Origin: Streptomyces longispororuber
GTDB lineage: Bacteria > Actinomycetota > Actinomycetes > Streptomycetales > Streptomycetaceae
Assembly (NCBI RefSeq): GCF_014656095.1
Contig: NZ_BNBT01000010.1
Location: 43,089-107,088 of the forward strand
DNA length: 64,000 nucleotides
Direction of reading: 5' to 3'
Within the stretch, counting starts at the first letter, position 1. Every line of letters begins with the position of its first letter. The notes below the pieces were generated by a model. The model searched no databases and was not told the DNA's origin. It saw nothing but the letters and a program-made list of their open reading frames with translations. Shown here piece by piece: positions 7,628 through 15,651 of the stretch. Both the position numbers and the translations under genes were made by a program.

Positions 7628-8889
7628 GACGGGCTGCGCAGGACGAGGGCGACGTTGTGGCCGCCGAAGCCGAGGCTGGTGCTGAGGGCGGCGATGTCGC
7701 CGGGGGGAAGGGCGCGGGGCGCGGCACCGACGATGTCCAGGTCGATGCCCGGGCCGACTCGTTCCAGGGCGCAGGTGGGAGGCGCGGTGCGGTGGAAGAG
7801 GGCCAGGACGGTGGTGAGGGCTTCGATGGCGCCGGCGGCTCCGACGGTGTGTCCGAAGGCCGCTTTGGTGGCCGAGACGGCGGCGTGGTCCGTCGCGGAG
7901 GTCAGCGCGGTGCGCAGAGCCTGGGCCTCGGTGAGGTCGCCGACCGGGGTGGAGGTGGCGTGGGCGTTGATGTGCCGGATGTGGGAGGCGTCGAGGTCGG
8001 CGTCGGTGAGGGCGTCGGTCACGGCCCGGACGGTTCCGGCGCCGTCGGGGCTGGGCTGGGCCACGTGATGGCTGTCGTTGCTGATGCCGGCTCCGGCCAG
8101 GTAGCCGTAGATGCGGGCTCCGCGTTGCCGCGCGTGGTCGGCTTCCTCCAGGGTCAGCATGGCAGCGCCTTCTCCCAGGACGAAGCCGTCGCGTTCGGCG
8201 TCGAAGGGGCGTGAGGCTCGCTGGGGCTCGTCGTTGCGCCGGGACAGCGCCCGCATGCGGCTGAAACCGGCGACTATCAGGGGGTGCAGGGCGGCGTCGG
8301 TGCCGCCGGCCAGGACGACGCGGGCCTGACCGGAGCGGATGAGGCTGAGGCCGAGGGCTATGGCCTCGGCTCCGGAGGCGCAGGCGCTCACCGGCGCGTG
8401 AACGGCGGCCTGGGCGCCGATGAGCAGACCGACCTGGGCTGCGGCGTGATTGGGCAGGATCATGGGTATGCAGCGCGGGTTGACGCTTGAGGGGCCCTGC
8501 CGCAGCAGGAGGTCGAGCTGCTGGAATTGGCTGATGATGCCGCCGATACCCACGCCGACGACCGCGGCGACGTGGGCGGGGGGCACGGCGTCGCCCCCGC
8601 CCACCGGGTGGCCGGCATCGCTCCACGCCTCGCGGGCGGCGACGAGGGCGAACTGGGCGGAGCGGTCAGTGTGGTTGACCTGTGCGGCCGAAAGCTGGGT
8701 CGCGGGGTCCACGGCGGCCGGGGCGGCGATGCGTACCGGCAGGGTGTGCCCGCACTGGCTGCTGAGGTCGAGGTGGCACACGCCGGTCTTGCCGGCGGAC
8801 AGGGCTTGCCAGGTGGTGTGGACGTCGCCGCCCAAGGGGGTGGTGGCGCCCAGCCCGGTGATGGCGACGTGGCGGGAGGATCGGTTCAC
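7624..8889 (-). CDS. Beta-ketoacyl-ACP synthase II (FabF/KS-alpha-like)
   Basis: Condensing enzyme of 421 residues with the full Cys-His-His triad: SACASGAEAIALGL (Cys), INAHATSTPVGD (His) and TKAAFGHTVGAAGAIEAL (Lys/His). It would extend an ACP-bound acyl chain by decarboxylative condensation with malonyl-ACP. I start at GTG 8889 because GGAGG precedes it and the protein then begins with the standard ITGLGATTPLG strand; longer frames run into the ACP gene. It sits 31 bp downstream of the ACP gene and is coupled to MAT. No KR, DH or ER is encoded beside it, so those steps would come from the primary fatty-acid synthase. A chain-length-factor partner typical of type II aromatic PKS is absent. 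Confidence 0.9.
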   Translation of the reverse strand: MNRSSRHVAITGLGATTPLGGDVHTTWQALSAGKTGVCHLDLSSQCGHTLPVRIAAPAAVDPATQLSAAQVNHTDRSAQFALVAAREAWSDAGHPVGGGDAVPPAHVAAVVGVGIGGIISQFQQLDLLLRQGPSSVNPRCIPMILPNHAAAQVGLLIGAQAAVHAPVSACASGAEAIALGLSLIRSGQARVVLAGGTDAALHPLIVAGFSRMRALSRRNDEPQRASRPFDAERDGFVLGEGAAMLTLEEADHARQRGARIYGYLAGAGISNDSHHVAQPSPDGAGTVRAVTDALTDADLDASHIRHINAHATSTPVGDLTEAQALRTALTSATDHAAVSATKAAFGHTVGAAGAIEALTTVLALFHRTAPPTCALERVGPGIDLDIVGAAPRALPPGDIAALSTSLGFGGHNVALVLRSPS

Positions 8890-8920
8890 GAGGCCCTCCG
8901 CGGAGGTGTGGGGGGTGGGG

Positions 8921-9178
8921 TCAGGTGGAGGTGCTGGCGGCCTGATCGATGTAGCGGACCGTCTGTCGGACGGTGTGGAGCTCGTCGGCGTCCTCGTCGG
9001 GGATCTTGATGCCCCAGCGTTCCTCGATGGCGGCAACGACCTCCAGCCTGGCCAGGGAGTCGATGCCCAGGTCGTCCTTGAGGTCACTGTCCGGCTGCAC
9101 TTCCTCGGGGATCAGGTCTTCGATGGTCTTGTCCAACAGCACGACCAGATCCTGGAAAAGGGACTGTTCGGAGGCCAT
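8921..9178 (-). CDS. Acyl carrier protein
   Basis: An 85-residue acidic helical protein with the phosphopantetheine site GIDSLARLE, Ser at residue 41. ATG 9178 is preceded by GAGGAG at good spacing; the longer 156-residue frame upstream is not needed and lacks GC bias. It is the first gene of the operon ACP-KS-MAT-desaturase-small membrane protein, reading away from the ole operon. Being locus-specific, it probably channels the chain to the KS and desaturase here rather than serving primary metabolism. Confidence 0.92.
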   Translation of the reverse strand: MASEQSLFQDLVVLLDKTIEDLIPEEVQPDSDLKDDLGIDSLARLEVVAAIEERWGIKIPDEDADELHTVRQTVRYIDQAASTST

Positions 9179-9416
9179 GGTGCTCTCCTCATCGATGTGG
9201 AGGATCTTCGCGTGCGCCTTACGGGCCGCGAAAAGGGGCCGTTGTACCCCTCTGTCTGCCGAAAAGGCGCAAAACATCAGACTGAACATAACGTCAGGTC
9301 TTGCTGCGCTCAATTGAGGCCGCTCGCGCTCCGACGTCGAACACGGGAATGCGAGTCTCCGGCTACAGATACCACAGCCCCTGGCTTCCAAACCAAACGG
9401 TGCCGGAAGGCCAGAT

Positions 9417-9437
9417 ATTCGGACAGGCAGTCCGAAT
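9417..9437. promoter_or_regulatory. Operator-like inverted repeat, 8-bp arms
   Basis: Perfect inverted repeat ATTCGGAC-5 nt-GTCCGAAT (arms 9417-9424 and 9430-9437) in the centre of the divergent region. Its size and symmetry suit a dimeric repressor such as TetR-type. No regulator gene adjoins it, so the binder would be encoded elsewhere. Confidence 0.55.
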
Positions 9438-9689
9438 CGAATGGGATAGCACTTCTCGAACCCCTCCAGTGAACAAGATTAACGGCAGTCGTATTGTGCC
9501 GCAGTCACATGCGCCCGCACCTGTGCTCCTGACAACTTTTCCGGACGAAGGAGACTCGATCAGCAGCACTGGAGAACGCTGTCGCACACCGACAAAAGAC
9601 GCCACCACCAGCCCCTTCCCCTGATTACTCGCGATCACCTCGGCGGCAGATCAAGAAAGCGACACAGAGTTTTGGCCAACGATTACGGT

Positions 9690-9719
9690 GCCAGCTTGAC
9701 ACTGCAACACCAAGCTGGC
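9690..9719. promoter_or_regulatory. Stem-loop with 9-bp arms upstream of oleB
   Basis: Perfect inverted repeat GCCAGCTTG / CAAGCTGGC (9690-9698 and 9711-9719) with a 12-nt loop, about 210 bp before oleB. It has no T-run. It could be an operator, an attenuator in the oleB leader or a mRNA stabiliser. Confidence 0.5.
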
Positions 9720-9931
9720 TAAAACGGAAAAGCTGATTCAGCAGTCGGTTTACGGACCTCCGTCAGATGTGCGAGCACGCACCGATCTCCCTTTAGGGCC
9801 AGCTGCCCGGGACCATCACCGGGCATCCCGAAAACTTGCATGCTCGCATTCTCGGGTAGCACGGCGACACCTGCACATATCTCACCCAATTTTCCCTTTG
9901 CGCTGCACATGCACCCAAGGAAGGTGAGCCG

Positions 9932-10939
9932 GTGAAGCGGGAAGACATGAGCGCTGCCGGATACTCATTCCGTTCTCATTGGTTCAGGCATGAGGACGGC
10001 ACTTCTCAGCACTATCTGGACGAGGGGTCGGGCGAGCCGCTCCTGTTCCTACACGGAAACCCCACCTGGAGCTACTGCTGGCGCCGCCTCATCCACGCAC
10101 TGCGCACCCGGTACCGCTGCGTCGCACCGGACCACGTCGGGATGGGTCTGTCCGCCCGGCCCGACGAGCGTCACCACCCCTACTCGGCGGTGCGACACCT
10201 GACGGATCTCCAGGACCTGTTGGCCCATCTGGTGCGGGATCGGGGGATGCCGGGACGCGGGTGGACGCTGGTGGCCCACGACTGGGGCGGAGTCATCGGC
10301 ATGGCCCTGGCGCGCCGCGATCCCGGCCTGGTACGGCGCCTGGTGCTCCTCAATACCGCGGCGTTTCCCTGGCCCGGCGGATACCGGCTCCCCCTCGCGC
10401 TGCGCCTCATCCGTGACCACCCGTGGGCGGCACGGGTGGCGCACGCCAGCAATGCCTTCGTCCACGGCGCCGCCCGGTGGGGGGTGACGCAACCGCTGCC
10501 GGACGAGGTGCGCCGCGCGTACACCGCTCCCTACCGCGGCGCGGCCCAACGACTCGCTGTCATCCGTTTCGTCCAGGACATCCCGATGAAGCAGGGCGAC
10601 CCGGCGTGGCCGCTCGTCGACGGCACGGCGGAGGATGACGCGGTTCTGGCCGCCATGCCGGCCTTCATCGGCTGGGGGGAGAGAGATCCCGTCTTCAACG
10701 ACGTGATCCTGGCGGAGTGGCGGCGACGGCTTCCGCTGGCCCGCGTGCACCGCTACCCGCAAGCCGGCCATTACGTCATGGAAGACGCCCACCACGAACT
10801 CCTCCCGGCCCTCGAAGCGTTTCTCGGCTCGACTGCGCCCGGCCCGCCTTCCGGCCTCTCCGCAGTGCAAGCGGCCAGGACAGGCAAGCAGCCGACATCT
10901 CCCACCAGTCCGCCGCCCCGTGCCGATCACAAGCCGTAG
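9932..10939 (+). CDS. oleB: OleB-like alpha/beta hydrolase (beta-lactone decarboxylase)
   Basis: A 335-residue alpha/beta-hydrolase of the haloalkane-dehalogenase branch. It shows the oxyanion and halide-site motif HGNPTWSYCWR (about 40), the nucleophile elbow VAHDWGGVIGM with Asp117, an acidic GWGERDP motif and the catalytic His in QAGHYVMED. In olefin pathways OleB opens the cis-beta-lactone made by OleC and releases CO2, leaving a long-chain cis-alkene. GTG 9932 has AAGGAAGG 7 nt upstream; ATG 9947 is a weaker alternative. It is the first gene of oleBACD. Alone it could be a dehalogenase, but followed by oleA, oleC and oleD the OleB role is compelling. About 30 low-complexity residues extend the C-terminus. 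Confidence 0.88.
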   Translation: MKREDMSAAGYSFRSHWFRHEDGTSQHYLDEGSGEPLLFLHGNPTWSYCWRRLIHALRTRYRCVAPDHVGMGLSARPDERHHPYSAVRHLTDLQDLLAHLVRDRGMPGRGWTLVAHDWGGVIGMALARRDPGLVRRLVLLNTAAFPWPGGYRLPLALRLIRDHPWAARVAHASNAFVHGAARWGVTQPLPDEVRRAYTAPYRGAAQRLAVIRFVQDIPMKQGDPAWPLVDGTAEDDAVLAAMPAFIGWGERDPVFNDVILAEWRRRLPLARVHRYPQAGHYVMEDAHHELLPALEAFLGSTAPGPPSGLSAVQAARTGKQPTSPTSPPPRADHKP

Positions 10940-10952
10940 TGAGGGAATGGTG

Positions 10953-11966
10953 ATGGACCACAACGTGTACACCCGTATACGCGAGGTGGCGGTGGAGGTT
11001 CCGCAGGGGCGGCAGACCGTGGCCGAGCTGGATGCTCTGCTGCGCATCGCGGCCGAGGGGCTGCCCGTGCCGGACCAGCCGCTCCAGCGCCTGTACGGGC
11101 TGCAGAGCCGCGTGATCGCTCCACCTGATGTCTATCCCTCGGCCCTGGCTGCGGCCGCCGCGCGCACGGCTCTGGAGCGGGCCGGCTGCCCGGTCGGCGA
11201 CATCGATCTGCTGATCTACGCGTCCGTCACCGCGGATGTGGAGGAGCCGGCCACCGCCCACATCGTGGCCGACGCACTGGGGGCACGGTGCTCCGCCTTC
11301 GATGTCAAGAACGCCTGCAACGCCGTGATCAGCGCCCTGGACATCGCGGACGCCCTGATCCGCCGCGGCAGTTACCGGCGTGTCCTGATCGTCAGCGGAG
11401 AGGTGCTGTCCCGCTTCACCCGCCGCCGCATCCATGACCGGGCCGACCTTACGCTGGCGCTGGCCACGTTCACCGGCGGCGACCTGGGCGCCGCCTTCCT
11501 GGTGGAGGCAGCCTCCCGCCCCGGCATCCTGGGCAGCCGTTTCGCGGCGGACTCCAGCGGCTGGCGAGCGGCCTCGGTTCCCAACCCGTTCGCCCAGGGC
11601 GGCCACGACGGCCGCCTCGCTGAAGCCCGCGTCGATTCGGCCGGGCTGGTGGCGTCACTTGAGCGCGGGCCGATCAAGGAGACGGCGACCCTCTTTCCCG
11701 ACCTCGACCTCGACCCGGACCGGGTGGACTTCGTCTGTGTCCATCAGCCCTCGGTCAACCTGCTGCACTACCTGTGCCGCCAGTTCAGCGTCCCGCGGGA
11801 CAAGATACTGCCCACCGTCGCCGAGTACGGCAACGTCGGCTCCAGCTCCCTGCCCCTGCAGCTCTCGCTGGCCCAGCAGCACGGGCGGTTGCGCCGCGGC
11901 GACCGTGTCGCGCTGATCGGTGCCGCCAGCGGTGTCAGCGTCGGCGTCATGGCCCTGCAATGGTGA
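10953..11966 (+). CDS. oleA: OleA-like thiolase-fold acyl-condensing enzyme
   Basis: A 337-residue KASIII/thiolase-superfamily protein. Its nucleophile is Cys122 in DVKNACNAVISALDIA, followed by catalytic His in VCVHQPSV and Asn in AEYGNVGSSSLPL. The EEPATAH motif supplies the glutamate that in OleA acts as base for the Claisen step and separates OleA from FabH. OleA joins two acyl thioesters head to head, non-decarboxylatively, to give a 2-alkyl-3-ketoacid. ATG 10953 is chosen because GAGGGA lies 6 nt before it and because the Cys then falls at the same residue number as in the second OleA paralogue at 43.8 kb. It lies 13 bp after oleB and overlaps oleC. Confidence 0.9.
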   Translation: MDHNVYTRIREVAVEVPQGRQTVAELDALLRIAAEGLPVPDQPLQRLYGLQSRVIAPPDVYPSALAAAAARTALERAGCPVGDIDLLIYASVTADVEEPATAHIVADALGARCSAFDVKNACNAVISALDIADALIRRGSYRRVLIVSGEVLSRFTRRRIHDRADLTLALATFTGGDLGAAFLVEAASRPGILGSRFAADSSGWRAASVPNPFAQGGHDGRLAEARVDSAGLVASLERGPIKETATLFPDLDLDPDRVDFVCVHQPSVNLLHYLCRQFSVPRDKILPTVAEYGNVGSSSLPLQLSLAQQHGRLRRGDRVALIGAASGVSVGVMALQW

Positions 11967-13660
11967 GCGCCCTCTCCCCCGCCGCAGCCACGGGTCTGCT
12001 GGAAGCCTTCGCCGAGCAGGCCGAGCGCTGCCCCACGGCGCCGGTCCTGCACCGCCCCCTCCGGCACAACCGCTACGGGGCCACCACCTACGGCGAACTG
12101 CGGGCGCGGGTGCACCTGACGGCCTCCGCGCTCACCACGGCCGGCCTCCTGCCCGGTACCCGCGTGGTGCTGATGGTCCGCGAAGGGCGGGAATTCCTGA
12201 CCGACCTGTACGCCCTGCTGCAGATCGACGCGGTCCCCGTCCTCATCGACCCGGGTCTGCCACGCGAGGCGGTGCGACGCTGCCTCGAGGAGGTCGCACC
12301 CCAGGCGTTCATCGGCCAGCCTCTGGCGCACGTCGCCCGCACCGTACTCGGCTGGGCACGGCACACCGCGACACTGTGCCTCAGTACCGCCTCCCGCCCC
12401 TTAGGGCCCTGGCCCCGGCTGGCGGACCTGCGCCGCGCCGCCCGCCGAAGGCCGGTTCCCCTGCGCGGGAACAGCGACGCGCTGGCGCTGATCGCCTTCA
12501 CCTCGGGATCCACGGGCACCCCCAAGGGCGTTCAGTACACCTACCAGCAGCTTGCTCAGCAGGCCCGTCACGCGGGCAGCGCGCTGGGCATCCACGCGGG
12601 CGCCCCGGCCGTCTCGGCGTTCCTGCCCTTCACCCTGTACCTGCCGGCGCTCGGCGCGCACACCGTGCTGCCCTCCTTCGACCCCCGCCGCCCCGCCGAC
12701 ACCGATCCCCGGCCGATCGTCCACGCGCTCCAGCACTTCGGCGCCCGCAGCCTGTTCGGCTCGCCCGCGCTGGTGCGGAACGTGGCGCGCCACTGCGTCA
12801 CGCACGGCATACGGCTGGACAGCGTCACCGACGTCGCGACGTTCGGAGCACCGCTTTCCCCCGCGCTGCTGGATCTGCTCGACCAGTGCCTGCCCGCGGC
12901 CTGCCAGGTCCGCAGTGTCTACGGCGCCACCGAGTGCCTCCCCATCAGCATCGCCGACCGCGATGCCCTGCGCACCGCCCACACCGAACAACCCCCGGCA
13001 CCGGGCACACCGATCGGCGTGCCCGTGCCCGGCCTCACCATCCGCGTCATCGACGCCGGCCTTCCCGCCAGCGCCGACCTGAGCAGCGCCCCGGCACTCG
13101 CGCCGGGCGCCATCGGCGAGATCACCGTCAGCGGCTCCCACGTCAGCCGTGCCTACTTCGGACGGCCCCGTGCCAACGCGGAGGCGAAGATCCGGGACGG
13201 CCACCGCGTCTTGCACCGCACGGGTGATCTGGGCTGGTTGGACGACGCGGGCCATCTGCACTACTGCGGCCGCAAGGCCCACACCGTCCACACCACCGGC
13301 GGCATGCTCCACACCGAGCAGATCGAAGCACCCTGCAACAGGCTGCCCCACGTCTCGCGCACCGCGCTGGTCGGCATCGGCCTCCCGGGGCAGCAGCAGG
13401 CAGTGCTGTGCGTCGAGCTCGAACGGCCCAGTGCCCTCTCCGACGTGGCCGACCTCGATCGTCTGGTACGCCGACGACTGCGCGACGTGCCCGGTGGCGA
13501 GCTGGTCGACCACCTGCTCATCCACCCCCGTTTCCCCGTCGACATCCGGCACAACGCCAAGATCGAACGCGGAAAGCTGGCCCGCTGGGCAGCCCGCAAG
13601 CTGTCCCCGCCGGTCGCCGCCGCTCCGGCGGCCGTCACCACAGCCAAGGAGAAGGCATGA
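11960..13660 (+). CDS. oleC: OleC-like beta-lactone synthetase (ANL superfamily)
   Basis: A 566-residue adenylate-forming enzyme. Motifs in order: FTSGSTGTPKG (P-loop, about residue 180), the YGATE core motif (A5), RTGDLGWLDDAG (A7) and the C-terminal catalytic-lysine region AKIERGKL (A10). OleC adenylates the 2-alkyl-3-hydroxyacid made by OleD and closes it to a cis-beta-lactone. The start ATG 11960 overlaps the oleA stop, and the oleC stop overlaps the oleD ATG (ATGA), so the three are translationally coupled. Unlike many actinobacteria that fuse OleB to OleC, this locus keeps them separate. The assignment rests on motif and context together. Confidence 0.9.
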   Translation: MVSALSPAAATGLLEAFAEQAERCPTAPVLHRPLRHNRYGATTYGELRARVHLTASALTTAGLLPGTRVVLMVREGREFLTDLYALLQIDAVPVLIDPGLPREAVRRCLEEVAPQAFIGQPLAHVARTVLGWARHTATLCLSTASRPLGPWPRLADLRRAARRRPVPLRGNSDALALIAFTSGSTGTPKGVQYTYQQLAQQARHAGSALGIHAGAPAVSAFLPFTLYLPALGAHTVLPSFDPRRPADTDPRPIVHALQHFGARSLFGSPALVRNVARHCVTHGIRLDSVTDVATFGAPLSPALLDLLDQCLPAACQVRSVYGATECLPISIADRDALRTAHTEQPPAPGTPIGVPVPGLTIRVIDAGLPASADLSSAPALAPGAIGEITVSGSHVSRAYFGRPRANAEAKIRDGHRVLHRTGDLGWLDDAGHLHYCGRKAHTVHTTGGMLHTEQIEAPCNRLPHVSRTALVGIGLPGQQQAVLCVELERPSALSDVADLDRLVRRRLRDVPGGELVDHLLIHPRFPVDIRHNAKIERGKLARWAARKLSPPVAAAPAAVTTAKEKA

Positions 13661-14661
13661 AAGTCCTGGTCAGCGGAGGCAGCGGCTTCCTCGGCCGCGC
13701 CGTGTGCCGGCACCTCCTGGCCGCCGGACACGACGTACGCTCCCTGGCTCGCCATCCGAGCAACCGGCTCGATCCCGCTGTCCACCAGGTGCTCGGCGAC
13801 CTGCGCGACACCGACCGGCTGCGTGCCGCGGTGCACGGCTGCCGGGCCGTCATCCACACCGCCGCCCGAGCCGGCATCTGGGGCACGCGCAGGGAGTTCT
13901 ACGACATCAACGCCCAGGGCACGCAGAACCTGCTGGCCGTCTGCCAGGAGCAGGGCGTGGAACGCTTCGTGCACACCTCGAGTGCCAGTGTGGTCTTCGG
14001 CAATGCCCATGTGCGCGGCGCCGACGAATCCATCCCCTACCCCCGCCGATACCTGGCGCCCTACCCCTGGTCCAAGGCGATCGCCGAGCGCGCCGTGCTG
14101 GCCGCCAACTCCCCGGCCCTTGCCACCACCGCCCTGCGCGTGCACCTCATCTGGGGGCCGGAGGACCCACACTTCCTGCCCCTCCTGCTCACGGCGGCCC
14201 GCTCCGGTCGGCTGGTGCTGGTCGGCGACGGCACCAACCTCATCGACACTGTCTACATCGACAACGCGGCCGCGGCCCACCTGGCAGCGCTGGAGAACCT
14301 CTCTCCTACCGCTCCGACCGGTGGTGCGGCCTACTTCATCACCCAGGGACAGCCCATCGCGCTGGAACAGATGGCCCGCAACCTGCTGACGGCCGCCGGC
14401 GCCCCGGTACCGGTGCGCCATCTCCCGCGCCGGCCCGCCGTCGTCCTGGGGGCGGCGGCCGAGCTCCTGTGGCGCGCGCTGCGGCGTACCGACGCCCCGC
14501 CCCTGACACGTTTCCTGGCCGCCGAGCTGGCCAGCGAGCACTACTTCGACATCTCCGCGGCCAGACGCGACCTGGGCTACCGGCCGGCGGTGAGCACCGA
14601 CGAGGGCCTTGCCCGCCTCACGGACCACTGCCGCACGGCATCCGGGGCCGCGCTCACCTGA
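13657..14661 (+). CDS. oleD: OleD-like NAD(P)H-dependent 2-alkyl-3-ketoacid reductase
   Basis: A 334-residue extended short-chain dehydrogenase of the 3-beta-HSD type. It has the N-terminal dinucleotide motif GGSGFLGRAV, a Ser in HTSSASVVFG and the active pair Tyr-x3-Lys in YPWSKAIAERA. In ole pathways OleD reduces the unstable OleA product to the beta-hydroxy acid that OleC uses. ATG 13657 overlaps the oleC stop and has AAGGAGAAGG just upstream. It completes the oleBACD set. Sequence alone cannot exclude a steroid dehydrogenase, but its position makes OleD by far the most likely. Confidence 0.9.
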   Translation: MKVLVSGGSGFLGRAVCRHLLAAGHDVRSLARHPSNRLDPAVHQVLGDLRDTDRLRAAVHGCRAVIHTAARAGIWGTRREFYDINAQGTQNLLAVCQEQGVERFVHTSSASVVFGNAHVRGADESIPYPRRYLAPYPWSKAIAERAVLAANSPALATTALRVHLIWGPEDPHFLPLLLTAARSGRLVLVGDGTNLIDTVYIDNAAAAHLAALENLSPTAPTGGAAYFITQGQPIALEQMARNLLTAAGAPVPVRHLPRRPAVVLGAAAELLWRALRRTDAPPLTRFLAAELASEHYFDISAARRDLGYRPAVSTDEGLARLTDHCRTASGAALT

Positions 14662-14708
14662 ACCGCACAGCGCACACCGTTATCGCCCCTTCACCCATGG
14701 GAGGACGT

Positions 14709-15044
14709 ATGTCCAGCAGAAGCTCGCACAGCCGTACCGGCCTGTCTCGTTTCCTCGGCGACATCGTCGACAGCTCCAAGGACTTCATCGACGGCGCCCT
14801 GGACCGCATGCAGGACACCGAACGCGACATCCGCCGCGGTTTGACCCGGGCCGTGGAGTACCGCGAACGCTCCGGAACGCGCGGCGAAGGACACCGTGAG
14901 GAGTACGAGTACCGCACCGAGCGGCGGCACTACGACGACGACGCACGCTTCGACGAAGAGCGGGAGGTCGTACGGGAGGACACCACACGCAGCAAGAGCT
15001 CCCGGCCGACGAGCGCGACGAGCAGTACCAAGAGTGCACCCTGA
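14709..15044 (+). CDS. Small charged, partly helical protein downstream of oleD
   Basis: A 111-residue hydrophilic protein with GGAGG 5 nt before ATG 14709. Residues 13-45 (LSRFLGDIVDSSKDFIDGAL and onward) form a likely amphipathic helix; the second half is extremely charged with Arg, Glu and Asp runs and a Ser/Thr tail. No enzyme motif is visible. A shorter relative (KNLIDDLLDRTDDASRD) precedes the second UbiB-like gene at 17.9 kb, so the two genes travel with the kinase. A phasin-like or scaffold role beside the PhaR-type protein is a guess. Confidence 0.75.
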   Translation: MSSRSSHSRTGLSRFLGDIVDSSKDFIDGALDRMQDTERDIRRGLTRAVEYRERSGTRGEGHREEYEYRTERRHYDDDARFDEEREVVREDTTRSKSSRPTSATSSTKSAP

Positions 15045-15058
15045 CCCGTGACACGGCT

Positions 15059-15115
15059 CCGGGCCACCGGCACAGCCGCGTGTACCCGCACAAGAATGCA
15101 TGTCCGGTGGCCCGG
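15059..15115. terminator. Long hairpin after the small charged protein gene
   Basis: Perfect 12-bp arms CCGGGCCACCGG (15059-15070) and CCGGTGGCCCGG (15104-15115) enclose a 33-nt loop, 15 bp after the stop at 15044. There is no T-run, as usual in Streptomyces. It probably ends or attenuates the ole transcript before the PhaR-like/UbiB genes. Confidence 0.55.
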
Positions 15116-15294
15116 CGTCGCGGCAGCTCGCACCTCACCACACCGCGGCGCCGTCCGCCACAGCACCCAGGATCAATGACCGCGGCACGACCCGCTGCGC
15201 AGGGCGACATCGGACCCTCCCGCAGCGCGACACGCGCTGCCGCCCGGCGTCTGCCGCTGCCGTACCGGCCATCGCACCGGCGAAGGAGCTGATC

Positions 15295-15651
15295 ATTCCC
15301 ACCGCCCCACAGCCCGGCGAGCGCATCGTGCACCGCACCGACGCCGGCGACCTGTACGAACCAGCGACCGGACGGACGGTGGACCTCGCCGTCTTGCGCG
15401 AGGACATCCGGGCAGGACGGCACTTCATCGCCCGGCACGAAACCACCGGAGCCGAGTGCACCATCGACGTCCTGCTGGACATCCTCACCTCCACGCTGCC
15501 CGACACCCTGGCGTGGCTGGCCGCCGCCCGACCGGCACCCGCCCCGTGCCGGCTGTCCGAAGCCGCCGTCCCCCGCTCCCACAGCCGCCCGGCGGCTCGC
15601 GGCGAAGCACGCGGAAGAAGGCAGCCCCGGCCACGCAGGGCTAATCCGTGA
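15295..15651 (+). CDS. PhaR-type (PHA accumulation regulator N-domain) protein, unusual start
   Basis: The segment RTDAGDLYEPATGRTVDLAV followed by LREDIRAG and TGAECTIDVLLDIL matches the N-terminal DNA-binding domain of polyhydroxyalkanoate synthesis regulators (consensus R-x-LYD-x-TxYV-x-L-x-DI ... TGED-T-x-LLQI). The open frame extends up to 15100, but that part looks non-coding. The only good ribosome site, AAGGAG at 15283-15288, is followed by no ATG, GTG or TTG; ATC 15292 or ATT 15295 would be the start, both rare. The C-terminal 50 residues are basic and disordered. The stop overlaps the UbiB gene by GTGA. Role: probable regulator of lipid or storage-polymer metabolism. Confidence 0.6.
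   Translation: MPTAPQPGERIVHRTDAGDLYEPATGRTVDLAVLREDIRAGRHFIARHETTGAECTIDVLLDILTSTLPDTLAWLAAARPAPAPCRLSEAAVPRSHSRPAARGEARGRRQPRPRRANP

Larger units (their letters stand above)
9179..9931. promoter_or_regulatory. Divergent control region between the ACP operon and oleB
   Basis: A 753-bp region of conspicuously lower GC content than its surroundings. Short open frames occur on both strands but lack ribosome sites and codon bias. It must hold the promoters for the minus-strand ACP operon and the plus-strand oleBACD operon. Two inverted repeats listed separately are the best candidate control elements. Confidence 0.7.

Noticed and set aside
6527..8626. A 699-residue acyltransferase with a long N-terminal domain
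   Set aside because: The first 330 residues are Arg/Pro-rich shadow of the KS gene. The real start is GTG 7627, overlapping the KS stop.
9301..9910. Small genes in the divergent ole control region
   Set aside because: The frames lack ribosome sites, GC bias and recognisable sequence; the region's low GC makes chance frames likely.
9932..14661. Lipstatin-type beta-lactone cluster
   Set aside because: No NRPS or formyltransferase gene is present, and an OleB with intact Asp would decarboxylate a beta-lactone. The alternative is not fully excluded if OleB is inactive.
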